DNA of 64,000 nucleotides from Ciona intestinalis (lineage: Eukaryota > Chordata > Ascidiacea > Phlebobranchia > Cionidae). The notes beneath the pieces were generated by a model that saw only the letters and a list, made by a program, of their open reading frames with translations, was not told where the DNA came from and searched no databases. This document shows, piece after piece, positions 32,510 to 45,282 of the stretch. How positions within the stretch are numbered: the stretch's first letter is position 1; each line of letters begins with the position of its first letter. The position numbers and the translations under genes are program-made. The stretch lies in the NCBI RefSeq assembly GCF_000224145.3, contig NW_004190463.2, forward strand, positions 143,464-207,463, given 5' to 3'.

Positions 32510-35500
32510 TCATAACATAACAGGGGCAACATGTGGACTATGACAAGAAGCGATTGCCATCAGTAACGGGATGTCTTGAGATTCAATGCTGGAATAATAT
32601 TGGGGTTATAACTGGTACCGTGTGTTTTTATGTGGGGGGTGGGAGGTAAATGGGTTTGTATTTAATGTTAGATGAGACAAGAGTGAGTGTTACAAGTACC
32701 AAGCTGGTCTTTATATAACACTCACTCTTGTCTAATCTAACACTGAGGATGGTGCAGTTTCAGTTATTCAACTTTAAACAGTAAGGATGGTGCTGTAGAC
32801 AAGAGTGAGTGTTACAAGTACCAAGCTGGTCTTTATATAACACTCACTCTTGTCTAATCTAACACTGAGGATGGTGCAGTTTCAGTTATTCAACTTTAAA
32901 CAGTAAGGATGGTGCTGTAGACAAGAGTGAGTGTTACAAGTACCAAGCTGGTCTTTATATAACACTCACTCTTGTCTCATCTAACACTGAGGATGGTGCA
33001 GTTTCAGTTAATCAACTTTAACCATCCTCAGTGTTAGATGAGACAGGAGTGAGTGTTATTAATAGAAAACTACTTATAAATATACACCTAGACCTGGCTT
33101 TAAACTCAGCACCCCAGGATTACATACAACACAATACTTACTTTAATACTGCTGATAGTTGATCGACCGTAACCCGTTTAATTCCTCGGACATATTCCGC
33201 TAACATTCGACTCTTTAACACTAGTTGGCGTAATTCGCGCTCAAGATTTTCCAAACACTGAAAAAAATGATTTTGTTTAATAAGGTATTTGGTACTGGGT
33301 GTGTAGGTCATTACACCAACAACCAGGGCGCCATCATTGAGACCCAACTGAAGTTTATAGACACTCAGTAATATACATTCTATTCTATATGGGTGAGGTC
33401 TTCAGTGAGGCACACCTGAGACCTGGGATGTAGGTATATTAACCAGACAACCTAAAAGCCATTATTCCTGTTTTTAAATTTTTAAATTCAAGTTTTTAAA
33501 TTTAAATAACAAATTTGACAACACGTTCTACTTACAAATTGCGCCGACATTTTATGATTGTATAAATGAGCCGTTCGTTGCAATATTGAGCCGACTAGCT
33601 TTGAGGTGAGAGCGGGTAACGATGGGCGTTCGCTGTGGAGGCGTTGACTGCTGTATACTTTCACTGTCCTGTGGACGAGTATAGGGTGGTTTAATAAATC
33701 AAGGTAACTTGTCATCCTCGCGTGGCAGAAAAGACAATTGTTATAAAACGAGTGTTTGTTTCACACACCTCGTGCCTTACAAATTAGCAAGTATGTTACT
33801 TCGTGGGTGATTGGTTTATGAATGGCTGACAATTTGGACAAACTATCAGTGGCCACTGTGTTGAAGCAATTGCCATTAGGTATTAAAAAGGACACATATG
33901 CACACAATGTTAGCAACGACGAGCCTTGAGCCCATAACATGCAAAGAAATACACAACATTACCATCAAACCAGTGTTCTTTGGTAATAAATACACATACA
34001 CACTATAGTAGCCTCAAGCACCATCACATAAGACATACCAGTTCTCAGTATCAGCGAGGATGCAAACAGCTTCAGCCACAGGTTCGTCCAATGATGGTAT
34101 CCTTGTCATGTGATCTAGGTCTTGTAAGATGCGCTCATGCATATCAGGATGGTCATGTGACCCATGGAGCACAAAGTCGGTTAAATATTCAGGGTTGTAA
34201 CTGGAAAGTGGAGGTTGTTAGTTGTATGTTGAAACTTAGTAACTTACTTTGATGCATATGCTAATATTGGCCTGGTGTTTCCTAAACAATGTAGCATGTT
34301 GTAAGTTGTTTTATACTTTATTTAGAGCAGGGAGATTTCACGCTGATAAAGATGACCTAAATGATCAAAACATCGGTATGCAAATAAATGCCAGAAAATC
34401 TGCTTTACTAAACTAAGTGTAATATACCTGTTAGAAACAGTTTATAAAGAATAAATATAGCTCGGGTACAACAAGTGGTACGCTACCACAGGATGAGAAC
34501 CACTTCTTTAACATGGGGTGTTTGTATATGCAGGTTTACTTTGTTGTTATTGAAACAACCTATTCTATTTTAAACATTAAATATTTTTATTAAGACCTTC
34601 ATTTAAGTTGTATGCATCGATTTATGAACAAATATAAAGCAAACGTCAACTTACTCTGCCATTAAGGAGTCGAATCCAACGCTGTCCGTTCGTGGTTTGT
34701 TGGGTTTATCCTCATCATCGATGACATCACTAAGTGGGAGTTCACGGAATGTGATGTCATTGCTGTGCTTGAATGAACACGGGGTGTAAGTGTTCGTGGG
34801 GGTGAGACTGGGTAAGGGTAAGTCCCTGGGACGTGGGATGGGAAATTCCCGGGGCTGGGGGTTTGTGTCACCCGCTGTGGGTAAAGTGGGGTAAAGTTTG
34901 GGGATCGCTACTTTCGGGGTTTCAGTATGAGGAGTTGGTGGGTAAGTGGGGTGTGGGGTTGTTGGTGAGATGGGATGCTTGGGGCTCCTTGGGAGCGGGG
35001 TGGGTGAAGTTGGGGCTTGCATGTTCTGGGTTGGGGATTGGGTGTCAAGTTTCGGGTAAATAGTAGAAGGTAGTTGGTTAGTGGGGACGGCAGTGAATGT
35101 TTGGCGTTCTATGAATGTTCCGTCTTGTTTCGAGATTGTTTCGTCTTGTTCGTCATCGGAATTATTAAAATATTCGTCAAACGCATTATGGTTGATCTCA
35201 ATTGATGGAATTCGCATGAGTTCAATGCGTTGGAAGCTCGGACTTTCACTTTCGTAGTTACCACTAGGGGGTGGGGAACAGGGAAGCTTTTGTCGCCGCG
35301 CACCAACACGCACTTTGGCTCCGCAGTTGGAAGATATTCGGCGCAGGTTTGGTTGGATTGTGTCGCGTGCTACGACGGAAGGGTTCGACACCGACCTTAT
35401 GGGTGGGCGGGGTTCGGTGGGGACCGGGGGTTTAGTGTTCGGGGCAAACGTGGGTAACTTAGGGGGAGTCTTGAGTTCCACGCATGCTCGCTGCACGTTC

Positions 35501-38500
35501 AGCACATTTTGCACACGGGGTTCAAGGTGCATTGCGTGCGTTTCAATCTCTTTACACGGGGCGTCATCTTTTGTGGGTAGTTTCTTGGCAGGTATTGGTT
35601 TGTTTCTTATAGTTGGTTCACACCCTGGTTGGTGGGTCGGTATCTCGGGGAGTTTGAGTTCGAACGCAGCAACATCATCCGGTTTGTTTAGGATGATACG
35701 GTGGTTGGAAGCTGCGGAGAATTCAAGTGAAAGCTTTAAATATTTAATTAAATACCCTTTCTATATCATGCTGGTGTTGCTACTTGGCATAAGTTTAAAA
35801 ATGTACATTTCAAAAATGTTTGGCTTCGTGGCAGATAAAGCAGTGATACACCAACATTATTTAAGAAGTAAGAAGAGCTTCTACCTATATTGTGCTATTA
35901 ACTTTCCATATATTGTGTCAGCTTTCAAGATAAACATTGGCGGCAAACTAATTTAAACACAGGGGAGGCAGGAACCAATCTAACTTATCAGTTATAATGT
36001 TTACTCTTTACTGATTAACAGAGTGCAGAAAATTGATGGGTTGCAACCCACCCTGCCGCCCCAGGTTTTCCGCCCGTGAATGATGTTCACAACTATACAC
36101 AACACCCAAGGTAAAACTTACAAATAGCGTTTAAACTTAAAGTGCTTGTTGACGATCGGACCATGCTCTCTACCGCCACCTTGTCACACGTGGTGTCATG
36201 TGACTTGCGTCGACTCTGGATCCCTCTGTGACGTAACAATCCATCGTTGGAGTATGTGCGCTGTCTGTATTGTGATGTAATAACAATGAAGTGAATTAAA
36301 TCCAATATTTGTGTAAATAACAATTAAGACAGAGTCACACGGTCCGCAAAAACGACATAAAACGACATACGTATCCTGGGTTTCGGGTAATGGTTAAAAT
36401 CTGGCCCAATTTTTTATATAATTACGTTTAATTAATTTTTATGAATTTATGTTTAATTAAAATTATAAAGCCAATAAATATGACATGTCAGGACACACTG
36501 CTAAATATATACCAGGTCCCCCACAAGGACGGGACTAATAATAATATTTATACACACAACCTACATATAAAGGTTTGTATAAATGAAACCAGATACACAT
36601 AAGTTCATTCTTAACTCAATGTGACACTGGATTTAAATTGTTGTTTTCTTATTTTAGAACGCCAAACAAATAATTGATGCTGAAATTTGGTTTCAGTCAT
36701 GAGGTCACATGGTGACATGTGACATCACAACACCCTCTACGAGTCATCATAATCCTTTGTGTGACTCATCAAATAATGATTGTGACTCGAGATAAGGGAA
36801 GTACTTCGATATGAAGCATTGGAGCTAAAGTTTTTAAATGAAGGAAACAAATCCAACTTAACGATTGTAAAGTGTAATGTTACTAATTAATTCAGTGCAG
36901 AAAATTCCAAGGTTGCCCACATTACCAACCCAAGTTTGGCACAATAGCAAGCTTATCTGTGCAACTGGTAAATCAACAGCAACATAGGAACTTAATTATA
37001 AACATAATATACACAGTTTTAAGGCAATATTTACAAATTTCATTTTCCTGTTAATTCTTTGCTGTCATATTCACAAAAAATTACAAAACACTGTTTAAAA
37101 TGAAGATAAACAATGTACTAACATGCGCATATTATAATTTCATCATAATGTTTATTGTTCCACAAAGTATTGCCAACAAACATTACCTGTCGGGAGCACG
37201 AAGGCCACTGATTGGATAATTTCCTCGTCGTTTTATCGGCCCACTGTATGTTCTCAGTAACGGGGAATCCCCCGTGTAAGATGCGTTCGGGGAAGAAGTG
37301 CTTCGATGAATGTTGTTTCTATTTGATGATGTCATCATACCTGATGATGTCGTAGTGCTTGATGATGTCATATTATTTTTTAATGATGTCAGCGCACTTG
37401 ATGATGTCACACTATTTGATGATGTCATAATGTTTGATGACGCCATAGTATTTTTTGATGATGTCATAGAGCTTGATGATGTCATAGAGCATGATGATGT
37501 CATAGAGTTTGATGATGTACCTTGACTCATTGTGACATCATCATCCACACTAACGAGAACATACTCGTCGTCTTCAAGTTCAGATTCCACGAGGTTTGTT
37601 CGAATGTTCTTCACCGGGACTGTGGTCGGGACGCCGAGCGACTGAAAAGGGGCATGGGGTTTAATATTCATGTGCTTGCCATTAGCGCCAACAGTGGTTA
37701 CAACACAGGATTGCCTTAATTTGTAGCAAATAAATCTAACCAACAGCCATGTTTTTCCACATATTTTTCGAGTTTTAAACAAATCTGGGGCGACATTGTT
37801 AAAATGTAGTTATACTCATCATTGTCAAACATTGGGAAACTTCTTCATAAACAATATGATAGCATGCATATAACGAGGCACGTCAGGGGACCTGGGGGGG
37901 AAGTAAAAAACTCACCACACACTACTCACCGCAGGCGTAATTTTCTCAGGCACGGGAACCACGTCGTCCACTCTTGCTGACCGAATGAAATACGACAACA
38001 CACTAAGCACGGTGGACACCGATTCATGGTTGCTACCCGTCACCACTGTGCGACAAACTTTGGTGGGGGAACCAACTGCGCCGTATAAATCACTGGGAAA
38101 AGTAAGTAATTTATGGTTGTGTTTCTGGGTGAATGAACGTAAGTAATTTATCCTTTTGTGGTGGGACAACGACATTAGTTGTAACACTTACAAGTTACCA
38201 TGTTTGTAACTTTGTGGGTTATTGTTATATTGTATAGCTGACAATTTACACAACCCATTAGTGACCACTGGGTTGAAGTAACTGTGTCTTGTGCAAGGTT
38301 TAAATACTGCTTTAGTTATATTTGCATTCATAACATCACATGTCTGTTTATTTCACCGATTTTAATAACTTAAAATGTTGCAAAAACCTAAACTAAAACC
38401 ATTTCCTCTTACCCAAGTTGTACCCATAATGCATTGTAATTCTCTTGTGGTTCGTTCCCGCCATTAGATGGGGTGGCAGAGCTCACCCAGCCAAGATGGT

Positions 38501-41500
38501 GGGTAAGTACCGATGTCAGGAGACCCGTGAAGAAACTAAAGAAAAGTTTTTAGGGATCACTTCCATTTAAAGGGTAAACGTATAATATTTATCGCTTATG
38601 GTACGTTATTCATTAAACTTCATTTTTTTTCGATTACGAATTTCTTTGCACTTAATCTTGCATATTATGATTACAGACGTAGCGCTAAGGGTGCTTTTTA
38701 AAACAGGGGTGACATTATATGCTTTACGTGTTTAGGACCCCAGTTTTGGGCCTTAACAGATTTTACCCTGCTGTTAGGTGTCTATACAAACAAGCAGAGT
38801 CAAAGTATATTGAATTCACCACATTAATTAATGAGATTCCCTATGTTTGAAAACTATGAGTGTAACTGTATTTTAACAATGTCACCCCAGATTTTACCCT
38901 ACTGTTAGGTGTCCATACAAACAAGCAGAGCCAAAGTATATTGCATTCACCACATTAATTAATGGGGTTTCCTATGTTTGACAACTATGAGTGTAACTGT
39001 ATTTTAGGAATGTCACCCCAGATTTTAATTCAACAAAGCATATATTTAACATTAATTATTTTCTTACCAGTTTTTTTGCTTGGAGTTACAGTGAGCCACA
39101 AGCCGAACTAGATCCCCCATAAAGCAATTAACAACCACCGAACGTTGGTGTGTGGAAGTGGTTGGGCATTGTAAGGTGGACCATACTGGCTCAGGGAGAC
39201 GGGGAGTGGAGTAGAGGGTTTGGAGGGACAGGGTGAAAGTGGAAAGTGCCTGCAGGGGGGAGAGTGTTACGTGTTAGTGTATGTAACCTGCTTTATCCGC
39301 GTATGGTGAGAAAACTATATTCACTGTAACACAGATGTTCGTTTCGCAGTCATACACCTCGAGCCAGCTTACAGTTACCTTGTATGTAACTTTGTGGGTG
39401 AATGTTTTAATGTTTGGTTTACAATTTGGACAACCCATTAGTCACCACTGGGTTGGAGAAACTGACGTTAAGGGTCTTGCCTAAGCACAAATACGCTTAC
39501 GATGGTAGCCCACTGGCACCGTTAAACCCACAAACTCTAAGCTCCAGACAAGCGTGCAACCACAAACAAATATGTTGCAGCCACATCATATAAGCAACAC
39601 CAACCTTCATCATTGAATGATAGAACTCCTGCTTTGGTTGAAACTTAAACGCTTGTTCGATGTCGTTCTTCAGTTTGGTCATGTGTGTTTCAATGATGGG
39701 GAAATGTTCAAAGAAAAACTGACGGAACGCCCTGGGGGGGGGTTAGAGTTTTATTTTGAATTCCCCATAATATGCTGGTAATATTTAAATGTTTCTATGA
39801 AATAGTTTCGCCATGTTTTGTAAAGAATTGTTAAGAAGCTTTAATAAGTTTTGTTTTGCCTCAAACTAATCCGGAGGGTTTAGATGTGCAGTGAAATATG
39901 ATATCTATGTTAATATATATGATATCTATGTTATTATATATATATATATGATATCTATGTTAATATACATGATATCTATGTTAATATACATGATATCTAT
40001 GTTCTTACTTTGCGTTAGATGGTTCCGGTTCGCATAACACAGCAAATCCGATTCTTAGCTTTCCTCGTCTGAATGGAACGCTCTTCTCATTTATCTGGAA
40101 GAGGGTTGGGTGGAATTGTTACGCAGCTAATGTTAAATGGTTAGCTTGGTATGTTGGGTAATAATGTCAAATGTGCCATCAGTTCCTAGTGTAACACTGT
40201 AGGACCTTAACCCTATTGAATGGATAAGCATATTGAGGGAAACTAAAGCAGTTGTTTTTAACATCGTAAACGAAGAATATCAGGGTTGGACCCTCATTAC
40301 TGATTCATATGTCCTTGGTAAAAACTATTAATGGTAATCTCTCCAACCCAGTAAGCACTACTGAGTTGGAGCACCTTGGGTATTGCAAACATGAGATAAC
40401 TCTGACCTAAATAACAGACCCATAGAACATGCTATAACCTTTACACAGACCCCTACCTCCTCATGTAAGGTGAAACTATCCCGCTGATGTTTAGGTAGTG
40501 AGTGTGACTTGTTATGGATGGATGGGATTTGGATCTTGGTAGTCCCAAGTGAACCTGTAGTGGACGGGTAGTGGTTATTTGCTTGGGGTTAACTATTTAT
40601 TAAATTTTGTATGGTCACATTTTGATATAAATATTGATGTATACATAAACACGCACATAAACAATTATTCACTGAAATAAACATACATGTACACATGCCA
40701 AGTTGTACAATGACATATTATTCATATATAATTTAAATATATAAACAACAACAAAAACATAAACGCACACCGCCACAAACATTTGCGCACATGACATAAA
40801 CAATAACAAACGCACAAGTAAACAAATAGTAAAGTTTATCAAAACACATAAGGAAGTAATAGTTAAACACACAATCCTGTGAACAAATCTACATATCGGT
40901 TGTAACTTGGATTTTTTTAAATTAATGCAGTGTATAGTGTATATAATTCCAGGGTTGGCCTGCCTACCCTACCACCCCAGGTTTGGTGCCTATGATCACC
41001 TCATACAACATAATAACCATCACCTGTGCTTGAGTGAAGTAGATAAGGATTGGCGAAGAAGTTCGTTAAAGATGAGCTTGAGTCCGATCTGGGTAGTCGG
41101 TTGATGGGTTGTGGGGTGTGGGACCTCACAGGGGAAGGGACTAACGGAAGAAATAACGTGAGGCGGATTATTATGAGGATTTTCTTTATTGGTACAAACG
41201 GGGCACAGCACACATCCTTGTCCTGTTACAGTAGTCTTCAACTACTATATATAGTAACATAGAAAGCAGAACATACAATTTGATAAAGGACAAAGATAGA
41301 AACATTATAATGGATTTCCAGTATACTGGTGATTTGAGTTTGACCACACATAACTTACCAGGCATTGTATTGGCTTTCCTTCTACTCGACACTGCATTGG
41401 AACGCTGCATTTCAAGATGGTTCTCCATTCCTCTATCCAAACTGTGAAGGAATTTGAGTAAGTTCAATGCGGTAACATAACAACATGTATAACACGCAAA

Positions 41501-44500
41501 TAACATAGTCCCATATGTTTACTTCCGGCCACGCTAGGCTTATTGTATATCGGGAATCTTCTATGTTGGTGATTATAATCTTAAGAATAATGATCTCAAT
41601 CAGACTGACATAATGTTTCTTTAGATTTGCATAGATTTTTGTAATTGACTAATTGTCACATCAAGATACAGAACAAGCAAATGTATAATTCTGATCTTTT
41701 AGATCACAATTACATAAAATACTAGAAGATCCCAGACTTGCATAGACTCTTGCACACATAACAGGTGTTGTAAGTTTAAACAAGCACACTAAACAAACTC
41801 CACCATAGTTACACCAACACAATGTATGTCGACCAAACAGGTAGCAATAAAAGTCTGTAAATATTTGTTACAAACGACACTTAAGATTAAACCCAGTGAT
41901 CCCATTAACCCACGGTAAACCCCCATACCCCCATATTTACCAGAACACCTCCATATTAACCCATACAATCAAGGGTGCCTGCAAGGAACTTCTGAATAAC
42001 CTTTTTTTTGTGAAAAACCAGACTTGAAAGAATAATGCTTCATTGCGCCACACATCTGGTTTTCGTAAAGAAATGTTTCAAAACCGAGTTGGCCTCTTCG
42101 TAAATTCCTGGATACACCCTTGCCCACAAACCCCAAACTTGCCCCTGGACTGTTCTTACCATTATGAAGACAGAAGACTCACCTAACAGTGGCCGCATCC
42201 TTCAACGATGGAAGACAAAACACACGACTCAACATGATTTGGGGAGGACTCCTGGAATAAAATACGAGTATCGTATGAAGGCCCTTTGTTTACATACTGT
42301 GTCTACAAAGTATAGCAGTCGCACACAATATTGTTAAATGACTTTTACTGATACTTGTAAATGCGAAGAATTAAATCCCTCTTACAATTTACAATTTTAC
42401 ATTTCAAAGTTTTCAAAATCTGACCACCATCAGTGACGAGACCGAGAAATGATCAAGTGGGGTTTCAATCAAACAAAAAAAAAGTTGGGTCGTGACCCCA
42501 ACCCTGACCCCTTGGATGACCCCCGTTTCAACCCACAACAGCAAAATACACACTTGACATAATGTATCTTGATAGAAGCAACTTTATGAGCCATTCCTAC
42601 TGATCCAAACAACATCTCAGACAACATATCCCAATCTGCTGGTGTTCGTACGTACTGTAGTGGATAAAACAACTTTACAAGTAGTTGATTACTGTTGGTA
42701 TACTAGAAGTTATATGTATTCATATTGAAACACAACCACAATGAAACATTCTAAGTATACAGGCCAATATAGTATATATATATATGTACATATTAATAAA
42801 TAGAAAAACATAAAACCATAATTTAAATTTAAATCTACTTTTTCCCATTCGAAAAAAAAGGTTTTAAACAAAATATGAAGATTTAACCTGAATTACCAGC
42901 GCTATAACTTAACATGATACAAGATATAGTTTATACTTAACATGACGTAGTTTTTAGTTTATATCAACATGTCTCACCTGGTATTGAGGCTTCTGCTCCT
43001 GCTGTTGTTGTTGTTGTTGTTGTTGTTGTTCAATATTCTTTTCCTGCGTAACATGAATTTTAATAAACCAAAATAAAAGCATAAAAAGGAATGGGGTAAC
43101 AGACCAACTCTGATTTACACCTCAGGTCCAATGACCTGTCTCGCTATTAAAATTTAAAAAAGCAACATTAAAATTTAGAAAACATCCATATAGAAAATAA
43201 AAAACAATAAGACTACCAACTTCCTTGACCTGCTGCAAACTTTTGGAGTCGAAAACAATTTTTCGATCGCTGGTGTCTCCGAACTCCTTGAACAAAACGA
43301 GTCGTACGTTGGGGGCCGGGCGCTCAACCACGACCATCGTTTCGTCACAAAGTGGGGTTTCAACAGCGGGGGATACCACTGGTGACATCGAGTGGTTTAG
43401 GATCCTTGGTTTGCTAGAAATAGAAATAACATTAATTTAATATCATGAATGATTCTAATATAGGACCTTCACCAAGGGTCCGTGGTTGGCGCTTGTATTG
43501 TAAACCGAAGAATATCCGTTTCATTACTCAACACTGATAGGTGAATGGCGTATGTGCTGTTTGGGAAGTCATTTAACAACAATTGCTCCAACCAAGTAGT
43601 CATTAATGGGTTGTCCAAAATCAGCCATACAGAAAAAAAAACACCCGAAAAGTTACATAAGCGGGAACAAGATGTATAAAACAAAAACCAATGGGCGATA
43701 TTATAACAACTATCGTTCCCCCCAGGTCATATGACAAAGACCTCACACATACGGAATAAAACGATAATATAGACAGCATTGTGAGCAAACAACTTGATGA
43801 TGTCATAAAGATGATTATCCCTCAAATGGTTAAATCACATGACTCATAATCATCATTGTGACATCATAATGCTGCAATACTTGGTTGAGCAAAATGCAAC
43901 GAATGTTTTACAAAAGTTTTGTAGTTCAATAATTAAACCCAGCGTTAGGTCTGCAAATAAAACATGTTTGTGTGAAATTTCCCTAAACTTGTAAATACAT
44001 AATAAAAAAAGTAAAGAAGGAAGTATAAGTTTTCTATTATTTTATTGTTTTTGATTGAAATTTATTTTTATATATTAACACCTTTGCGGCATTAGTTCCC
44101 TGTATTTAAGTTCAATTTGTTCAATTGTTAAACAAACAATGGCCATTCTTATGTCACATGTTCAACATGTGATGCTGGGCAAATATCAATTATTACACAA
44201 TAATTCAAACTGATGTAACTTTCTGCAACCTATGGGTTGGAACGTTAGACAAACCATTGAAAACTAAAACAACTTAGTTGTAGACATATTATTAAAAGTA
44301 ATAGCCCACTGATGACTGATATGCTAGCATTGTGGCAAACCCTGATAAAGCCTTGCCGAACGGCAGACAAAACTTTGGAATCTTTATATAAATTAAAGTT
44401 TTACCAGAACGGCCAAAATGGAAACATTACATTATGCCTGGTAATGTAAGTAACAGCATTTATAAAAAATATAAATAACCAACTTAAATGGTTGAAAATA

Positions 44501-45114
44501 AAAGACACATTAATGTAAAGTTTAACCACTGGGTGTTACTGTGTGTTAAGGTACCACAGGTTAATGTAAAGTATTGGTTTAACATTTAATTTATAGGCTT
44601 TAAAAGTTCACACTGTACACCCTTAGACTATAACTGCATTAAAACCAAGTCAAACATTAGAAGAAAGTGGTAAAAGTAACACAAGAATTTAACGCACAAA
44701 ATTTACATATTCATAATAAATAAAAAAAAATTAAAAACTAAGCTTAAAATTCTTGATAAGGTTTTGCAATATGATGTAATGTGTTAATAAGGAACAAACA
44801 TTATGCTTCTTTTTTGCCACAGTAGAGTTCCACAATTTATTTATGACTGGTAAAGTGAGAGCAACAGCCATTGTATATAAATTAAGTTTCAAGTTAACTG
44901 TTGGCTGTATTGCATTGTAAGTTGGTATTTAAACTATGAGTGTGCTGTAAGATTACATTTCAATATCCTGATCGTGTTTTAAACAATTAACAACGGTCTA
45001 TGGGAGTCGTGAGGATATGGTTTTATAATTCTTTGAATGTTTTTGTTTACTATCAAATGCAACGAGAAAATAGAATAAAAAGGTGTCCCATCTTCCAACC
45101 CCACTATATCTATA

Positions 45115-45148
<34 letters not shown>

Positions 45149-45282
45149 TTTACTTACAAAACACAGTCAAAATATTTAATAGAACCCTCTTACCTGAACA
45201 GCGAACATTTTGAAAGTCTGCTGTTTAATTTTCGTTCAGAAACGAGGATTTTTTTCTGTAGTTTTTGGAACATATTTTCCAT
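32510..45282 (-). CDS. FNIP: Folliculin-interacting protein
   Basis: Partner of folliculin and AMPK in lysosomal nutrient signalling (FLCN-FNIP is the GAP for RagC/D). Twenty exons, phase-consistent, 1200 aa (human FNIP1 1166): 45282-45194, 43413-43221, 43043-42978, 42654-42554, 42251-42183, 41441-41359, 41140-41024, 40554-40457, 40094-40009, 39731-39605, 39249-39068, 38535-38413, 38092-37930, 37641-37187, 36225-36122, 35711-34655, 34200-34039, 33668-33536, 33257-33142, 32588-32510. Blocks: MENMFQKLQKK start; APNVRLVLFKEFGDTSDRK; MLSEMLFGSVGMAHK; SPPQIMLSRVF; FRQFFFEHFPIIETHMTKLK; LPEPVWSTLQ; LLTSVLTHHLGWV; LYGAVGSPTKVCRTVVTG; DDEYVLVSV; NAFDEYFNNSDDEQDE; LDEPVAEAVCILADTENW; and the FLCN-contact C-terminus IESQDIPLLMAIASCHSPHV. 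The exon 2 donor (GTTGGT or GTCAAG) is ambiguous. Vertebrates have two paralogs, so a plain FNIP is used. Confidence 0.94.
32666..33053. repeat. 122-bp tandem array of hairpin units in the last FNIP intron
   Basis: Units start at 32676, 32798 and 32920 (period 122). Each holds GACAAGAGTGAGTGTTA, a spacer CAAGTACCAAGCTGGTCTTT, then TAACACTCACTCTTGTC, a perfect 17-bp inverted repeat. A fourth, partial and inverted end lies at 33020-33053. It lies between FNIP exons 19 and 20. Confidence 0.9.
33715..33940 (-). mobile_element. SINE in FNIP intron 17
   Basis: Reverse-oriented copy: ACGAGTGTTTGTTTCACACA, CTTCGTGGGTGATTGG, GGCTGACAATTTGGACAAAC, ATATGCACACAATGTTAGCA and GACGAGCCTTGAGCCCAT, the last being the B-box end. 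It occupies most of the intron between exons 17 and 18. Confidence 0.8.
34466..34597. repeat. Inverted-repeat partner of 32016-32152
   Basis: GTGGTACGCTACCACAGGAT, GAGAACCACTTCTTTAACAT and GTTGTTATTGAAACAACCTA are the reverse complement of the block beyond the FNIP stop codon. It lies in FNIP intron 16. Confidence 0.75.
35953..36090. repeat. Dispersed repeat, family D
   Basis: GGGGAGGCAGGAACCAATCT, TTATAATGTTTACTCTTTAC and ACCCTGCCGCCCCAGGTTTT. Related pieces lie near 14105-14190, 29965-30110 (reverse), 36860-36960 and 40910-41000, all in introns. The shared core is a GTGCAGAAAATTCCAGGGTTG-like segment followed by CCACCCCAGGTTTGG. Identity of the family is unknown to me. Confidence 0.55.
38185..38300 (-). 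mobile_element. SINE fragment in FNIP intron 12
   Basis: CACTTACAAGTTACCATGTT, TGTAACTTTGTGGGTTATTG, GCTGACAATTTACACAACCC and GTGACCACTGGGTTGAAGTA match the reverse SINE body; the tRNA-like head is absent. Confidence 0.65.
38755..39035. repeat. 131-bp tandem repeat in FNIP intron 11
   Basis: GATTTTACCCTGCTGTTAGG and GTCTATACAAACAAGCAGAG recur 131 bp later with a few changes, and a third truncated start follows at about 39021. Each unit also holds ACCACATTAATTAATG and ACTATGAGTGTAACTGTATT. Confidence 0.85.
39300..39515 (-). mobile_element. SINE in FNIP intron 10
   Basis: TCATACACCTCGAGCCAGCT, TACAGTTACCTTGTATGTAA, GTTTACAATTTGGACAACCC and the GGTCTTGCCTAAGCACAAAT end correspond to a reverse SINE lacking an intact B box. 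Confidence 0.7.
39898..40003. repeat. Short AT-rich tandem repeat (about 21-bp unit) in FNIP intron 9
   Basis: GATATCTATGTTAATATACA repeats about five times with one TATATATA expansion, abutting the exon 9 donor at 40009. Confidence 0.85.
43460..43740 (+). mobile_element. SINE in FNIP intron 1
   Basis: Degenerate copy: AACAACAATTGCTCCAACCA, AGTAGTCATTAATGGGTTGT, CCATACAGAAAAA, GTTACATAAGCGGGAACAAG and ATTATAACAACTATCGTTCC follow the SINE module order. Confidence 0.65.
44955..45110. mobile_element. MITE family A, truncated copy
   Basis: Carries the interior (ATCCTGATCGTGTTTTAAAC, GTCTATGGGAGTCGTGAGGA) and the right end (AGGTGTCCCATCTTCCAACC), with no left terminus. A TATATA microsatellite follows directly. 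In FNIP intron 1, 85 bp from the exon 1 donor. Confidence 0.75.

Noticed and set aside
35315-35956. 213-codon plus-strand frame
   Set aside because: Antisense shadow of FNIP exon 16, whose minus-strand frame has the conserved NAFDEYFNNSDDE and correct splice phases.
37310-37525. Asp/Val-rich plus-strand frame
   Set aside because: Antisense of the MTSS repeat in FNIP exon 14; its regularity comes from the GATGATGTCAT repeat.
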